Source of the DNA: an uncultured Acidovorax sp. | GTDB lineage: Bacteria; Pseudomonadota; Gammaproteobacteria; Burkholderiales; Burkholderiaceae_C | DNA: 64,000 nucleotides | NCBI GenBank assembly: GCA_913774955.1 | Contig: CAJYKV010000007.1 | Span: 397,693-461,692, forward strand | Reading direction: 5' to 3' | The notes under the pieces: model-generated | Told to the model about the DNA's origin: nothing | The model's input: the letters and a program-made list of their open reading frames with translations, nothing else | Database searches by the model: none | Translations under genes and position numbers: made by a program | Shown: piece by piece, positions 47,255-57,383 of the stretch | Position numbering within the stretch: the first letter of the stretch is position 1 | Layout: the number at the start of each line of letters is the position of its first letter

Positions 47255-49152
47255 CCGCTCAGGCATCCTCCGCACCCGCGCAGCCGCTGCGCATCGCCCT
47301 GCTGGGCAACCCCAACTGCGGCAAGACCGCGCTCTTCAATCTGCTGACCGGCGCGCGGCAGAAGGTCGCCAACTACGCGGGCGTCACCGTCGAACGCAAG
47401 GAAGGGCACCTGCAGACCGCGGGCGGCCGCCGCGTGCGCGTGCTCGACCTGCCCGGCACCTACAGCCTGAACGCCCACAGCCTCGACGAGGCCGTCACGC
47501 GCGACATCGTCACGGGTCGGCGCGCGGGCGAGCCGCTGCCCGACCTGCTGGTGTGCGTGACCGACGCGACGCATCTGCGGCTCAACCTGCGCCTGGTGCT
47601 CGAAGCCCGCGCGCTCGGCCTGCCGATGGTGCTGGCGCTCAACATGAGCGACATGGCCGAGCGCCAGGGCATCACGATCGACCGCGAGGTGCTGTCGCGT
47701 GAACTGGGCATGCCGGTGATCGGCACCGTGGGCGTGCGCGCCGGCGGCGTGCGCGAGCTGCTGCAGTGGCTGGACCAGGCGCCACCGTCCGCGCTGGCGG
47801 CACCCGCGGCGCCTGCCGCACCCGCCGGCGGAAGCGCTGCGCAGCCCCAGGTGGCGGAGCTGCACCAGGAGGTGCGCCGCATCATGGACCTGGCCGTGCG
47901 CGAGCCCCGGGTGAGCCTGCGCGGCGACGACCGCATCGACGCCGTCGTGCTGCACCCGGTGTGGGGGCTGCTGCTGCTGTCCGCCACGCTGTTCCTGATG
48001 TTCCAGGCGGTGTTCAGCTGGGCCGAGGCGCCCATGGGCTGGATCGAGGGCACCACGGCCGCGGCCGCCGCCTGGATCAATGCCCACATGGCCGAAGGCA
48101 CGCTGCGCAGCCTGCTCACGGACGGCATCATCGCGGGCGCCGGCGGCGTGGTGGTCTTCCTGCCGCAGATCCTGATTCTGTTCTTCTTCATCCTCGTGCT
48201 CGAGGATTCCGGCTACCTGCCGCGCGCCGCCTTCCTGCTCGACCGCGTGATGGGCACCGTCGGCCTCTCCGGCCGGTCGTTCATCCCGCTGCTTTCCAGC
48301 TTCGCCTGCGCCATTCCCGGCGTGATGGCCACGCGCTCGATTCCCGACTGGCGCGACCGGCTGGTGACCATCATGATCGCGCCGCTGATGACCTGCTCGG
48401 CGCGGCTGCCGGTGTATGCGCTGCTGATCGCCGCCTTCATCCCCGAGCGCACGGTGGGCGGCGTGTTCAACCTGCAGGGCCTGGTGCTGTTCGGCCTGTA
48501 CGTGGGCGGCATCGTGAGCGCCATGGCCGTCGCGGCCGTGGCCAAGCTGGCGCGCCGCAATACCGGGGCGACGCCGCTGCTGATGGAGCTGCCCGCCTAC
48601 CGCTGGCCCAGCCTGCGCGGCCTGGGCCTGGGTCTCTGGGAGCGGGCGCTGATCTTCCTGCGCCGCGTGGGCGGCATCATCCTGGCTGTCACCATCCTGC
48701 TGTGGTTCCTGTCGTCGTTCCCCGGCGCGCCCGAAGGTGCCACGGGCCCTGCCATCGAATACAGCTTCGCGGGCCGCATCGGCAGCGCGCTTGCGGTGCT
48801 CTTCGCGCCCATCGGCTTCAACTGGCAGATCAGCATCGCGCTGGTGCCCGGCATGGCCGCCCGCGAGGTGGCGGTGGGCGCCCTGGGCACGGTGTACGCG
48901 CTCTCCGCCACGGGCGACGATGCCGCCGCGCAGCTGGGGCCGCTGATCGCCGGCAGCTGGTCGCTCGCCACGGCGCTGTCGCTGCTGGTGTGGTTCATCT
49001 TCGCGCCGCAGTGCCTCTCCACCATCGCCGCGGTGCGGCGCGAGACCAACGGCTGGCGCTACCCGCTCATCATGGTGGGCTACCTGTTCGGGCTGGCGTA
49101 TGCCGCGAGCTTCGTCACCTACCGCATCGCACTCGCTCTCGGAGGAGGTTGA
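47251..49152 (+). CDS. feoB: ferrous iron transport protein B
   Basis: 633-aa inner-membrane Fe(II) transporter with an N-terminal GTPase domain: GNPNCGKT (G1, 19-26), DLPGTYSL (G3, 66-73) and NMSD (G4, about 130). A GDI-like helical linker (about 180-225, Ala/Pro-rich here) and about eight to ten membrane segments follow, including the gate-type motifs RSFIPLLSSFACAIPGVM and CSARLPVYALL. It is on the short side for FeoB (E. coli 773), as usual for betaproteobacterial versions. Translationally coupled to feoA. Confidence 0.96.
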   Translation: MTAQASSAPAQPLRIALLGNPNCGKTALFNLLTGARQKVANYAGVTVERKEGHLQTAGGRRVRVLDLPGTYSLNAHSLDEAVTRDIVTGRRAGEPLPDLLVCVTDATHLRLNLRLVLEARALGLPMVLALNMSDMAERQGITIDREVLSRELGMPVIGTVGVRAGGVRELLQWLDQAPPSALAAPAAPAAPAGGSAAQPQVAELHQEVRRIMDLAVREPRVSLRGDDRIDAVVLHPVWGLLLLSATLFLMFQAVFSWAEAPMGWIEGTTAAAAAWINAHMAEGTLRSLLTDGIIAGAGGVVVFLPQILILFFFILVLEDSGYLPRAAFLLDRVMGTVGLSGRSFIPLLSSFACAIPGVMATRSIPDWRDRLVTIMIAPLMTCSARLPVYALLIAAFIPERTVGGVFNLQGLVLFGLYVGGIVSAMAVAAVAKLARRNTGATPLLMELPAYRWPSLRGLGLGLWERALIFLRRVGGIILAVTILLWFLSSFPGAPEGATGPAIEYSFAGRIGSALAVLFAPIGFNWQISIALVPGMAAREVAVGALGTVYALSATGDDAAAQLGPLIAGSWSLATALSLLVWFIFAPQCLSTIAAVRRETNGWRYPLIMVGYLFGLAYAASFVTYRIALALGGG

Positions 49153-49158
49153 ACCGCC

Positions 49159-49473
49159 ATGGCCCAGGACATCATCGTCGGCCTGATCGTCGCCGCGGCC
49201 GTGCTCTACGTCGCATGGCGCTACCTGCCGCGGCGCTGGCGCAGCCGCCTCGGCGCGGTGCATCCGGCCCTGGCCGGGCCGGCCGGCTGCGGAGGGTGCG
49301 ACAGCTGCGGCAGCGGCAGCAGTGCGGGTGGTTGTTCGACTCCGTCCCGCGCGGCGGTGGGTGGTGATGAGGGTGTACAGCCGATGGTCTTCCACCCGCC
49401 GACCAACGGTACTGCGCAGGGCTCTGGCGTGGCAAAGTCCCGCCGTCCAGGCAAGGGCAATGGCAACGCCTGA
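49159..49473 (+). CDS. FeoB-associated Cys-rich membrane protein
   Basis: 104-aa protein starting 6 bp after feoB, with GGAGGAGG ten bases upstream. One N-terminal membrane helix (IIVGLIVAAAVLYVAW) is followed by a basic stretch and the cysteine cluster CGGCDSCGSGSSAGGC (about 44-59). This helix-plus-Cys-cluster layout is found in small proteins encoded after feoB in many bacteria, in the place of FeoC. The last about 40 residues are extra relative to what I would expect and lack features; part may have arisen by loss of an earlier stop. Function unproven. Confidence 0.75.
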   Translation: MAQDIIVGLIVAAAVLYVAWRYLPRRWRSRLGAVHPALAGPAGCGGCDSCGSGSSAGGCSTPSRAAVGGDEGVQPMVFHPPTNGTAQGSGVAKSRRPGKGNGNA

Positions 49474-49493
49474 AGCGCTGCAGGCTTCAAGGA

Positions 49494-49842
49494 TCACCGG
49501 CCCGGCGGTTTCCGATCGGACGTGCGAAACGGGAAGTCCGGCTCCAGGATGTCCGCACAGGCGCGGCAGAACAGGAACCGCGTGGTGCGTTCGTCGCTCA
49601 CCGCACCCCAGCCCGTCCAGTTGTCGATCGACACCTTGAACCGGCGCCCGTCCTTCAGCACGATGCGGCCCTCGGCATTGCAATCGTCGGTCTGCATGGC
49701 CTGGTCATAGCGGTCCGCAGTGTCTGGACGGGCGCAGGTTCTTCGGTCGCCAGAAGTCCCGGGCTGGACCGGCGTCTGCATAGGCCGCCGGGAGGGCTGT
49801 AGTTGCCATGGCCAGAATGGCCATCCAGAGCGTTTGCTTCAT
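49494..49842 (-). pseudogene. small secreted-protein gene split by a frameshift
   Basis: ATG 49842 opens a 45-codon frame with a convincing signal peptide (MKQTLWMAILAMATTALPAA, cleavage near YADA) that stops at 49705. From about 49740 on, another minus frame continues to 49494 and encodes YDQAMQTDDCNAEG, then DGRRFKVSIDNWTGWG and CRACADILEPDFPF, which look like a folded domain of about 60 residues. A one- or two-base indel near 49705-49740 would join them into one secreted protein of about 115 residues. Alternatively the second frame is its own gene starting at ATG 49781. No family recognised. Confidence 0.5.
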
Positions 49843-49861
49843 GCGAAGGCTCTCTGATCGT

Positions 49862-50554
49862 TCAGAACGCACCGCCGCGGCCCAGCACGTCCAGCGCATG
49901 CGCCAGGTTCACCCGCGCCTGCGCCTCGTAACGCCTTCGGAACCATTCCGTTTCATACAGCGCGGAACGCTCCAGGAACGCGCGCAGGATCGCGTAGCGG
50001 CCGGCGCGGTAGCGGGACCAGCGCACGAAGCGGTATTCGCGCCGCACGTTGCGCTCGAACGCGGCATACACCGTGGGCGGCTGGCCGAGGATGGCGAGGT
50101 CGATGTCCAGCACCCAGCGGTCGTCGCCTTCCGGGGCGCACACATGGCCGTGGCGCGTCGCGAGGATGTGGCGCTCCACCGTGTCGACGGTGCCCGCGGT
50201 AAGGCCCTGGCCCTGCAGGAAGCGGCGTGCCCAGCGCGCGCTGCGCTCCTCGTTGAGGCCCGACCACGGCCAGTAGACGGCGTCGTGGAACCAGAGGGCG
50301 AGGGCGACGGACTGCGGGTCGTCCATCGCCTCGGCGTTGCCCGCCCCCAACCCGTCAACGGCCCCGCTGGGCACGGCCTCCCAATGGTCGAGGCAGGCCT
50401 GCAGGTGGTGCGTGTCGTGGTACGCCCGGGGCCAGAACGACCAGTGGCGCAGCAGGCGGCGGCCCTCGGCCGTCCAGGCCGGGCCCTGCCGTGAGAGGGA
50501 CGCCCCGAGCGCTTCCCAGCGGCTCAGGAGCGCACGGCGATCGGGAGCGGCCAT
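49862..50554 (-). CDS. HD-domain metal-dependent phosphohydrolase-like protein
   Basis: 230-aa protein with the predicted HD-superfamily layout: an early YHDTHH segment (about 45-50), the central ALWFHDAVYWP (HD pair about 88-89), HILATRH and LDIDLAILG with a further aspartate. These are the positions of metal ligands in this family. No characterised function for this branch as far as I know. Upstream (to the right, minus strand) lie argF and argD, but a 43-bp gap and unrelated role do not argue for an operon. Confidence 0.8.
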   Translation of the reverse strand: MAAPDRRALLSRWEALGASLSRQGPAWTAEGRRLLRHWSFWPRAYHDTHHLQACLDHWEAVPSGAVDGLGAGNAEAMDDPQSVALALWFHDAVYWPWSGLNEERSARWARRFLQGQGLTAGTVDTVERHILATRHGHVCAPEGDDRWVLDIDLAILGQPPTVYAAFERNVRREYRFVRWSRYRAGRYAILRAFLERSALYETEWFRRRYEAQARVNLAHALDVLGRGGAF

Positions 50555-50597
50555 GGCGGCGGTGGAAGGCGTGCGCCGCTCGGCGAAAACGAAGCCT

Positions 50598-51512
<915 letters not shown>

Positions 51513-51526
51513 GTCGGGGGCGGCTT

Positions 51527-52723
51527 TCATTCGGCCAGGAAGGCCTTGACCAGCGGTGCGAGCAGGGACACGATCTCGTCGGCCTCTTCGCGCGTGAGGA
51601 TGAGCGAGGGCACCATGCGGATCACGCTCTCGGCGGTCACCGAGAGCAGCAGGCCGGCCTCGGCCGCGCGGCCCACCAGCACGCCGCAGGGGCGGTCGAG
51701 CTCGATGCCCAACATCAGGCCCTGGCCGCGGATGTCCTTCACGCCGGGCAGCGAGCCCAGTTCGCGCTGCAGCGCCGCCTTCAGGTGGGCGCCCACGTCG
51801 GCCGCGTTCTGCATCAGGCCTTCTTCTTCCATGATGCGGATGGTCTCCACGCCGGCCCGCATGGCCAGCGGGTTGCCGCCGAAAGTGGTGCCGTGGTTGC
51901 CCGGCGCGAAGATGTTCGCCGCCTTCGGGCCTGCCACCACCGCACCGATCGGCACGCCCGAGCCCAGGCCCTTGGCGAGCGGCATCACGTCCGGCACGAT
52001 GCCGGCCCACTGGTGCGCGAACCACTTGCCGGTGCGGCCCATGCCGCACTGCACTTCGTCGATCATCATCAGCCAGTTGCGCTCGTCGCAGAGCTGCCGC
52101 AGCTGCTGCAGGTATTCGATGCGCATGGGGTTCACGCCGCCTTCGCCCTGGATGGTCTCGAAGAACACGGCCACCACGTCCGGGTTGCCTTCCGTCGCCT
52201 TGCGGATGGCCTCGATGTCGTTCATCGGCACTCGGATGAAGCCTTCCACCAGCGGGCCGAAGCCGGCCTGCACCTTGGGGTTGCCGGTGGCCGAGAGCGT
52301 GGCGATGGAGCGGCCGTGGAAGGCCTTCTCGTACACCACGATCTGCGGGCGCTCGATGCCCTTGTCGTGGCCGTACTTGCGTGCCAGCTTGAGCGCGGCC
52401 TCGTTGGCCTCCAGGCCCGAGTTGCAGAAGAACACGTTGGTCATGCCCGAACGTTCCACCAGCTGCGCGGCCAGCTGCTCCTGCAGGGGCACGTGGTAGT
52501 AGTTGGAGCTGTGGATCAGCTTGGCCACCTGGTCCTGCAGCGCGGGCACCAGCTTCGGATGGTTGTGGCCCAGCGTGTTCACGGCGATGCCGCCCAGCGC
52601 GTCGAGGTACTGCCGGCCGTCCACGTCCCATACGCGGCAGCCCTGGCCGCGCTCGAGCGCGATCGGCAGGCGGCCGTAGGTATTCATCACGTGGGGCGAA
52701 GCGGGCGGGGCGGAAGCGCTCAT
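51527..52723 (-). CDS. argD: acetylornithine aminotransferase
   Basis: 398-aa class-III PLP aminotransferase acting in arginine (and possibly lysine) synthesis. NVFFCNSGLEANEAALKLAR, the DEVQCGMGRTG segment with cofactor Asp, and the LAKGLGSGVPIGA block with the PLP lysine are visible, with GTTFGGNPLA following. GGAGATTC precedes the ATG. The operon argD-argF is divergent from the DUF3579 gene with a 259-bp gap that holds a 14-bp palindrome. Confidence 0.96.
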   Translation of the reverse strand: MSASAPPASPHVMNTYGRLPIALERGQGCRVWDVDGRQYLDALGGIAVNTLGHNHPKLVPALQDQVAKLIHSSNYYHVPLQEQLAAQLVERSGMTNVFFCNSGLEANEAALKLARKYGHDKGIERPQIVVYEKAFHGRSIATLSATGNPKVQAGFGPLVEGFIRVPMNDIEAIRKATEGNPDVVAVFFETIQGEGGVNPMRIEYLQQLRQLCDERNWLMMIDEVQCGMGRTGKWFAHQWAGIVPDVMPLAKGLGSGVPIGAVVAGPKAANIFAPGNHGTTFGGNPLAMRAGVETIRIMEEEGLMQNAADVGAHLKAALQRELGSLPGVKDIRGQGLMLGIELDRPCGVLVGRAAEAGLLLSVTAESVIRMVPSLILTREEADEIVSLLAPLVKAFLAE

Positions 52724-52898
52724 GCGGGAATCTCCAGGGCGTCGATGCGGAACGGGAAAGAATGCGCTGGCCGGAAGGGCGGGGCCTGCCGGTGCGCGTG
52801 AGACACGATTCTAGGTGCAGGCCACGGCGCGGCCATTGCCGATTGCGCATCACAGCCATGCGCGCCGGCCGTGCGCGCCAGGGTCTTTGCCGAGCCAG

Positions 52899-52919
52899 CT
52901 CTTATATAAGAGTTAGAAT
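52899..52919 (+). promoter_or_regulatory. perfect palindrome next to a -10 element upstream of the DUF3579 gene
   Basis: CTCTTATATAAGAG (52899-52912) is a perfect 14-bp palindrome and very AT-rich for this window. It is followed one base later by TAGAAT (52914-52919), a likely -10. A repressor bound here would sit between -35 and -10. The start codon is 64 bases downstream. The binding protein is unknown. Confidence 0.65.
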
Positions 52920-52982
52920 GCCGGGCAGTAGCGCCTGGCGGCGATCCTGCGGCGACTTCCCTCCACGACCCCCCGATCCCCC

Positions 52983-53312
52983 ATGGTTTCCCCCAACTCG
53001 CAAGAAGTCTTCATCCAAGGCATCACCCACGACGGGAAAACCTTCCGCCCGAGCGACTGGGCCGAGCGCCTGGCTGGGGTCATGAGCCAGTTCCGGCCGG
53101 GCGGGGCCCGTCCCGGCAGCCACCTGAGCTATTCCCCCTGGTGCGTGCCGACCACGATGAACGGCGTGAAGTGCGTGGTCGTCCACCGCGACCTGCAGGG
53201 GCACGAGCCCATGGCCTGGGACTTCGTGATGAACTTCGCGCGTGACAACGGCCTGCAGGTCGCCGAGGCCTGCCTGCTGCCCGACGGCACGCCCGCTCCC
53301 GGCAAGGCCTGA
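52983..53312 (+). CDS. DUF3579 family protein
   Basis: 109-aa protein of a betaproteobacterial family of unknown function. Features are VFIQGITHDGKTFRPSDWAE near the start, then LSYSPWCVPT and CVVVHRDLQGHEPMAWDFVM, and a conserved NGLQVAEAC. No signal peptide, membrane segment or catalytic motif that I recognise. In my recollection it often neighbours argF/argD in Burkholderiales, as here, where it is divergent from them. A bidirectional terminator follows. Confidence 0.85.
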   Translation: MVSPNSQEVFIQGITHDGKTFRPSDWAERLAGVMSQFRPGGARPGSHLSYSPWCVPTTMNGVKCVVVHRDLQGHEPMAWDFVMNFARDNGLQVAEACLLPDGTPAPGKA

Positions 53313-53375
53313 GCGCCGCCATCCACCATCGACCACCGCCACTGCGCGCCTGCGCGATACGGCACCGGAAACGAA

Positions 53376-53397
53376 AAAACCGCCCGAAGGCGGTTTT
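53376..53397. terminator. bidirectional intrinsic terminator
   Basis: AAAACCGCC and GGCGGTTTT form a 9-bp stem around CGAA (TTCG on the minus strand). The minus strand has six T after the stem, so it serves rpsT well; the plus strand has a four-T tail for the DUF3579 gene. Confidence 0.88.
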
Positions 53398-53472
53398 CCG
53401 TTTTCTCTGCTGACAGCGCACCCGTTGCAAACGGCGGACGGCAGGGCCGTCCGGGCTGTTGCCTGAAGAGGG

Positions 53473-53772
53473 TCAGGCGGCCAGTGCCAGGGCTTTCACC
53501 TTGGCGGACAGGCGGCTCTTGTCGCGAGCGGCCTTGTTCTTGTGGAAGATGCCCTTGTCGGCGATCGTGTCGACCACGGACTGCATCTTGGCGAACAGTT
53601 CGGAGGCCTTCGTCTTGTCGCCGGCCAGGACGGCCTTCTCGACGTTCTTGACGGCGGTGCGGTACTTCGAGCGCAGCGAGGTGTTGGCTGCGTTCAGCTT
53701 CACGTCCTGGCGGGCGCGCTTGCGGCCGGAGGCGAGGCGGGGGTTCTTTTTCTTGGGCTTGGCAGATGCCAT
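53473..53772 (-). CDS. rpsT: 30S ribosomal protein S20
   Basis: 99-aa very basic helical protein that binds 16S rRNA. The N-terminus [20 protein letters not shown] and the internal [17 protein letters not shown] and [20 protein letters not shown] are diagnostic. Slightly longer than E. coli S20 (87). AGGAAACC lies before the ATG. As in many proteobacteria it is divergent from murJ, with only 95 bp between start codons. Confidence 0.98.
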   Translation of the reverse strand: MASAKPKKKNPRLASGRKRARQDVKLNAANTSLRSKYRTAVKNVEKAVLAGDKTKASELFAKMQSVVDTIADKGIFHKNKAARDKSRLSAKVKALALAA

Positions 53773-53867
53773 GATGGTTTCCTTAGGTGTCTGAGGATGA
53801 TGTCAGCAAAGCCGGCGATTATAGCCCAGGCGCGCGGCGGGGGGCTCGCAGCGCATACACTCCCGCC

Positions 53868-55433
53868 GTGTCCCTGTTCAAAGCCGCCTCCACCGTCTCC
53901 CTGCTGACCCTGGCCTCCCGCGTGACGGGCCTCGTGCGCGACCTGCTGATGGCGTCGATGTTCGGGGCCAGCGCGCTCACCGACGCCTTCAACGTCGCCT
54001 TCCGCATTCCCAACCTGTTCCGCCGCCTCTTCGCCGAGGGGGCGTTCAGCCAGGCCTTCGTGCCGGTGCTCGCCACCCACCGGGCGCAGCACGGCGAAGA
54101 GGCCACGCGCACGCTGATCTCCAGCGTGGCGACCGCGCTGTTCTGGGTGCTGCTCGCCACCTGTGCGGCGGGCGTGCTCGGGGCGCCGCTGCTGGTCTGG
54201 CTGCTGGCGAGCGGCCTGCGTCAGGACGCGGAGGGCTACGGCGCCGCGGTGCTCATGACGCGCTGGATGTTCCCCTACATCGGCTTCATGTCGCTCGTGG
54301 CGCTGTCGGCGGGTGTGCTCAACACCTGGAAGCGCTTCGCCGTGCCGGCGGCCACGCCGGTGCTGCTCAACGTCTGCATGATCCTGGCGGCATGGCTGGG
54401 CGCGCCGCAGTTCGCCGCGCGCGGCATCGAGCCCATCTACGCCATGGCCGGCGGCGTGATGCTGGGCGGCATCGCCCAGCTGGCCGTGCAGCTGCCGGCG
54501 CTGCACCGCCTGCGGCTGCTGCCGCGCATCGGCCTGTCGCCGGCCGCCATCGGCGCCGCCTGGCGCGAACCCGGCGTGCGGCGCATCCTCACGCTCATGG
54601 GGCCGGCGCTGCTCGGCGTGGGCGTGGCGCAGATCTCGCTCATGATCAACACGCAGATCGCCTCCTACCTGGCCCCGGGCAGCGTCACATGGCTGTTCTA
54701 TGCGGACCGGCTCATGGAGTTCCCCACCTCGCTGCTGGGCGTGGCCCTGGGCGTGGTGCTCACGCCCCAGCTGGCGGCGGCCCGCGCGGCGGGCGATGCC
54801 GAGCGTTATTCGGCCATGCTCGACTGGGGCCTGCGCATCGTGGTGGTGCTCTCCGTGCCGTGCGCGGTGGCGCTGCTCACCTTCGCGCAGCCGCTGGTGG
54901 CGACGCTGTTCCACCACGGCGCGCTGCACGACGGCGACGTCGGGCAGATCGCCCTCGCGCTCGCCGGCTACGGCGTGGGGCTGCTGGGCCTGGTCGCCAT
55001 CAAGGTGCTGGCGCCCGGCTACTACGCCAGCCAGGACATCCGCACGCCGGTGCGCATCGCGGTGGTGGTGCTGGTGATCACGCAGCTGCTCAATGCGGTC
55101 CTGGTGCCGGCCCTCCAGCACGCGGGGCTGGCGCTGTCGATCGGCCTGGGGGCGCTCGTGAACGCGCTCTGGCTGCTGGTGGGGCTGCTGCGGCGCGGCA
55201 GCTTCCAGCCGCAGCCGGGCTGGGGGCGGCTGCTGCTGCAGGTGGTGGCGGCCAGCGCGCTGCTGGCGATCTTCCTGATCTGGGCCTCCCGGCATTTCGA
55301 CTGGATCGCGCTGCGGGCCCACGAGGCGCAGCGCGCCGGCTGGCTCGCGGTGCTGCTGGCGGGGGCGGCCGTGCTGTACTTCGGCGCCCTGTGGGCGGCC
55401 GGCCTGAAGCTGCGCCAGCTGCTGCGGCGCTGA
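53868..55433 (+). CDS. murJ: lipid II flippase MurJ
   Basis: 521-aa polytopic membrane protein (about 14 hydrophobic segments) of the MOP exporter superfamily, which moves lipid II across the inner membrane for peptidoglycan synthesis. The N-terminus MSLFKAASTVSLLTLASRVT, then RIPNLFRRLFAEGAFSQAFV (about 41-60), is the MurJ hallmark. Start is GTG 53868, because the family begins right there; no good upstream ATG exists in frame. Divergent from rpsT. Confidence 0.97.
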   Translation: MSLFKAASTVSLLTLASRVTGLVRDLLMASMFGASALTDAFNVAFRIPNLFRRLFAEGAFSQAFVPVLATHRAQHGEEATRTLISSVATALFWVLLATCAAGVLGAPLLVWLLASGLRQDAEGYGAAVLMTRWMFPYIGFMSLVALSAGVLNTWKRFAVPAATPVLLNVCMILAAWLGAPQFAARGIEPIYAMAGGVMLGGIAQLAVQLPALHRLRLLPRIGLSPAAIGAAWREPGVRRILTLMGPALLGVGVAQISLMINTQIASYLAPGSVTWLFYADRLMEFPTSLLGVALGVVLTPQLAAARAAGDAERYSAMLDWGLRIVVVLSVPCAVALLTFAQPLVATLFHHGALHDGDVGQIALALAGYGVGLLGLVAIKVLAPGYYASQDIRTPVRIAVVVLVITQLLNAVLVPALQHAGLALSIGLGALVNALWLLVGLLRRGSFQPQPGWGRLLLQVVAASALLAIFLIWASRHFDWIALRAHEAQRAGWLAVLLAGAAVLYFGALWAAGLKLRQLLRR

Positions 55434-55555
55434 GCTTCCGCGGGGCTCCGTGCGGTCCGCAGGGCCTGCACAGTCCGGACGATTCCATTTTCTTTACCTG
55501 CGCAGGCACGCCATCCGCTTGACGTCCCCCGGCGCCCGCCCGTACAACCACCGGC

Positions 55556-56407
55556 ATGGTCCTGAGCTATACCCTTCCGACCCCGCTCGAATACTTCGCC
55601 GCCCTGGTGCAGAGCGATGACCAGTTCCCCCTGCTGGAGGCCGCCGCCTGCATCGCGCACGACGAATACCCCGAACTCGACGTGCAGCAGCTGCTGGGCG
55701 ACATCGACCAGCTGCTCGCCCGGCTGCGGCGCCGGCTGCCCGAGGAGGCCTCTTCCCTGCAGCGCCTGCGCTCGCTGAACCAGTTCTTCTTCCACGACCT
55801 GGGTTTCGGCGGCAACGTCAACAACTACTACGACCCGGACAACAGCTATCTGAACGCCGTGCTGCGCACCCGCCGGGGCATCCCGATCTCGCTGGCGGTG
55901 CTGTGGATGGAGCTCGCCCAGGGGCTGGGGCTGCACGTGCGGGGCATCTCGTTTCCCGGGCATTTCATGGTCAAGGTGCTGCTGCCGCGCGGGCAGGTGG
56001 TGCTCGATCCCACCACGGGCCAGTCGCTCTCCCGTGAAGACCTGGCCGAGCGCCTGGAGCCGTTCCGGCGCCGCAGCGGCCTCGTGGACGATTTCGAGGT
56101 GCCGCTGGGGCTGTACCTGCAGGCCTCGCCAGCGCGCGAGGTGATCGCGCGCATGCTGCGCAACCTCAAGGAGATCCACCGCTCCCAGCAGGACTGGGAG
56201 CGCCTGGCGGCCGTGCAGGAGCGCCTCGTGCTGCTGCTGCCCGACGCCTGGGGCGAGTGGCGCGACCGCGGTCTCGCGCGGGCCGAGCTGGGCGATGCCG
56301 ACGGGGCCATGGCGGATCTGGAGACCTACCTCGCGCACGCCGAGGACGCGCTCGACGTGGGCGACATCGCCGCGCGCCTGGAGCAGCTGCGCCGCGCCAG
56401 CCACTGA
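55556..56407 (+). CDS. SirB1-family transglutaminase-like/TPR protein
   Basis: 283-aa cytoplasmic protein of the SirB1 (YchA) family. An N-terminal transglutaminase-like region has LNQFFFHDLGFGGNVNNYYD, then RRGIPISLAVLWMELAQGLG and FPGHFMVKV, where His and Asp positions of the fold remain. A C-terminal TPR-like part covers about residues 200-283. The exact function is not established; in enterics the family neighbours prmC/prfA, but here it follows murJ after 122 bp. Convergent with queF. Confidence 0.88.
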   Translation: MVLSYTLPTPLEYFAALVQSDDQFPLLEAAACIAHDEYPELDVQQLLGDIDQLLARLRRRLPEEASSLQRLRSLNQFFFHDLGFGGNVNNYYDPDNSYLNAVLRTRRGIPISLAVLWMELAQGLGLHVRGISFPGHFMVKVLLPRGQVVLDPTTGQSLSREDLAERLEPFRRRSGLVDDFEVPLGLYLQASPAREVIARMLRNLKEIHRSQQDWERLAAVQERLVLLLPDAWGEWRDRGLARAELGDADGAMADLETYLAHAEDALDVGDIAARLEQLRRASH

Positions 56408-56435
56408 CGGGCGGCTTGGTCGCTGCCTGCGGCGC

Positions 56436-57281
56436 CTACTGCCGCGCCGTGCGCACGTTGGGCGGCAGTGCCTGCGGATGGCTCGTGCGCAGGGGGTTGA
56501 TGTCCAGCCCGCCGCGGCGGGTGTAGCGTGCGTACACCGACAGCCTGATCGGCCGGCAGCGCGTCCACACGTCCATGAAGATGCGCTCCACGCACTGCTC
56601 GTGGAATTCGTTGTGGTTGCGGAAGCTCACCAGGTACTGCAGCAGCCCGGCCTGGTCGATCTGCGCGCCGCTGTACTGGATGCGCACGCTGCCCCAGTCG
56701 GGCTGCCCGGTCACGAGGCAGTTGCTCTTGAGCAGATGGCTGGTGAGCGTCTCGGTCACCGGTGCCTCGGCATGGTTCGCGTGCAGCAGCTCCGGGGCCG
56801 GCGTGTACTGCGTGCACTCCACGTCCAGGCGGTCGAGCAGCAGGCCGTCGAATTCCTGCACGGGCTCGCGGTCGAACAGCTCGGGCAGCACCAGCTTCAC
56901 GCCGACCGTGGCGGGCCGGTCCGAGCCGCGCCAGACGGCCTCGCTCAGGTCCGCGCGCAGGCGGGCCTGCACCTTGGCGGCTTCGGAAAAGCGCGTGTTG
57001 TTGAAGCTGTTGAGGTAGAGCTTGAACGACTTGCTCTCGATGATGTTCGGCGTCTCGCACGGCACGGTGATGTGCGCGATCGCGACCTGCGGCTTGCCGC
57101 GCAGGTTCAGCCAGGAGAGCTCGAAGGCCGTCCACAGATCCGCGCCGAAGAAGGGCGGCGCGCCGGTGATGCCGATCTCGTCGCGCTTGGGCTGGCGCGG
57201 CAGGGGGAAAAGCAGCGAGGCGTCGTACTGGTCGGCATAGGCCGACGTGCGGCCGAGCTGCGACTGGTCGGGAGTGTTCAT
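56436..57281 (-). CDS. queF: NADPH-dependent 7-cyano-7-deazaguanine reductase
   Basis: 281-aa enzyme reducing preQ0 to preQ1 in queuosine synthesis, of the long (YqcD, bimodular) QueF type. Catalytic Cys188 in [15 protein letters not shown] and Asp195 in the same block are present. The [17 protein letters not shown] motif (82-98) in the N-terminal module is typical of the NADPH/substrate site, and FHEQCVERI lies near the end. Length equals E. coli QueF (282). Other queuosine genes are not in the window. Confidence 0.97.
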   Translation of the reverse strand: MNTPDQSQLGRTSAYADQYDASLLFPLPRQPKRDEIGITGAPPFFGADLWTAFELSWLNLRGKPQVAIAHITVPCETPNIIESKSFKLYLNSFNNTRFSEAAKVQARLRADLSEAVWRGSDRPATVGVKLVLPELFDREPVQEFDGLLLDRLDVECTQYTPAPELLHANHAEAPVTETLTSHLLKSNCLVTGQPDWGSVRIQYSGAQIDQAGLLQYLVSFRNHNEFHEQCVERIFMDVWTRCRPIRLSVYARYTRRGGLDINPLRTSHPQALPPNVRTARQ

Positions 57282-57383
57282 GGCGGGACCTGGGGTTCTT
57301 ATCGCCGCCGCAAGGGCAGCACGGGGTATGCGAAGGGCTGGGCGCGCAGGGCGGGGCAGGGCGGTCGCTACCGGTGAATCACG

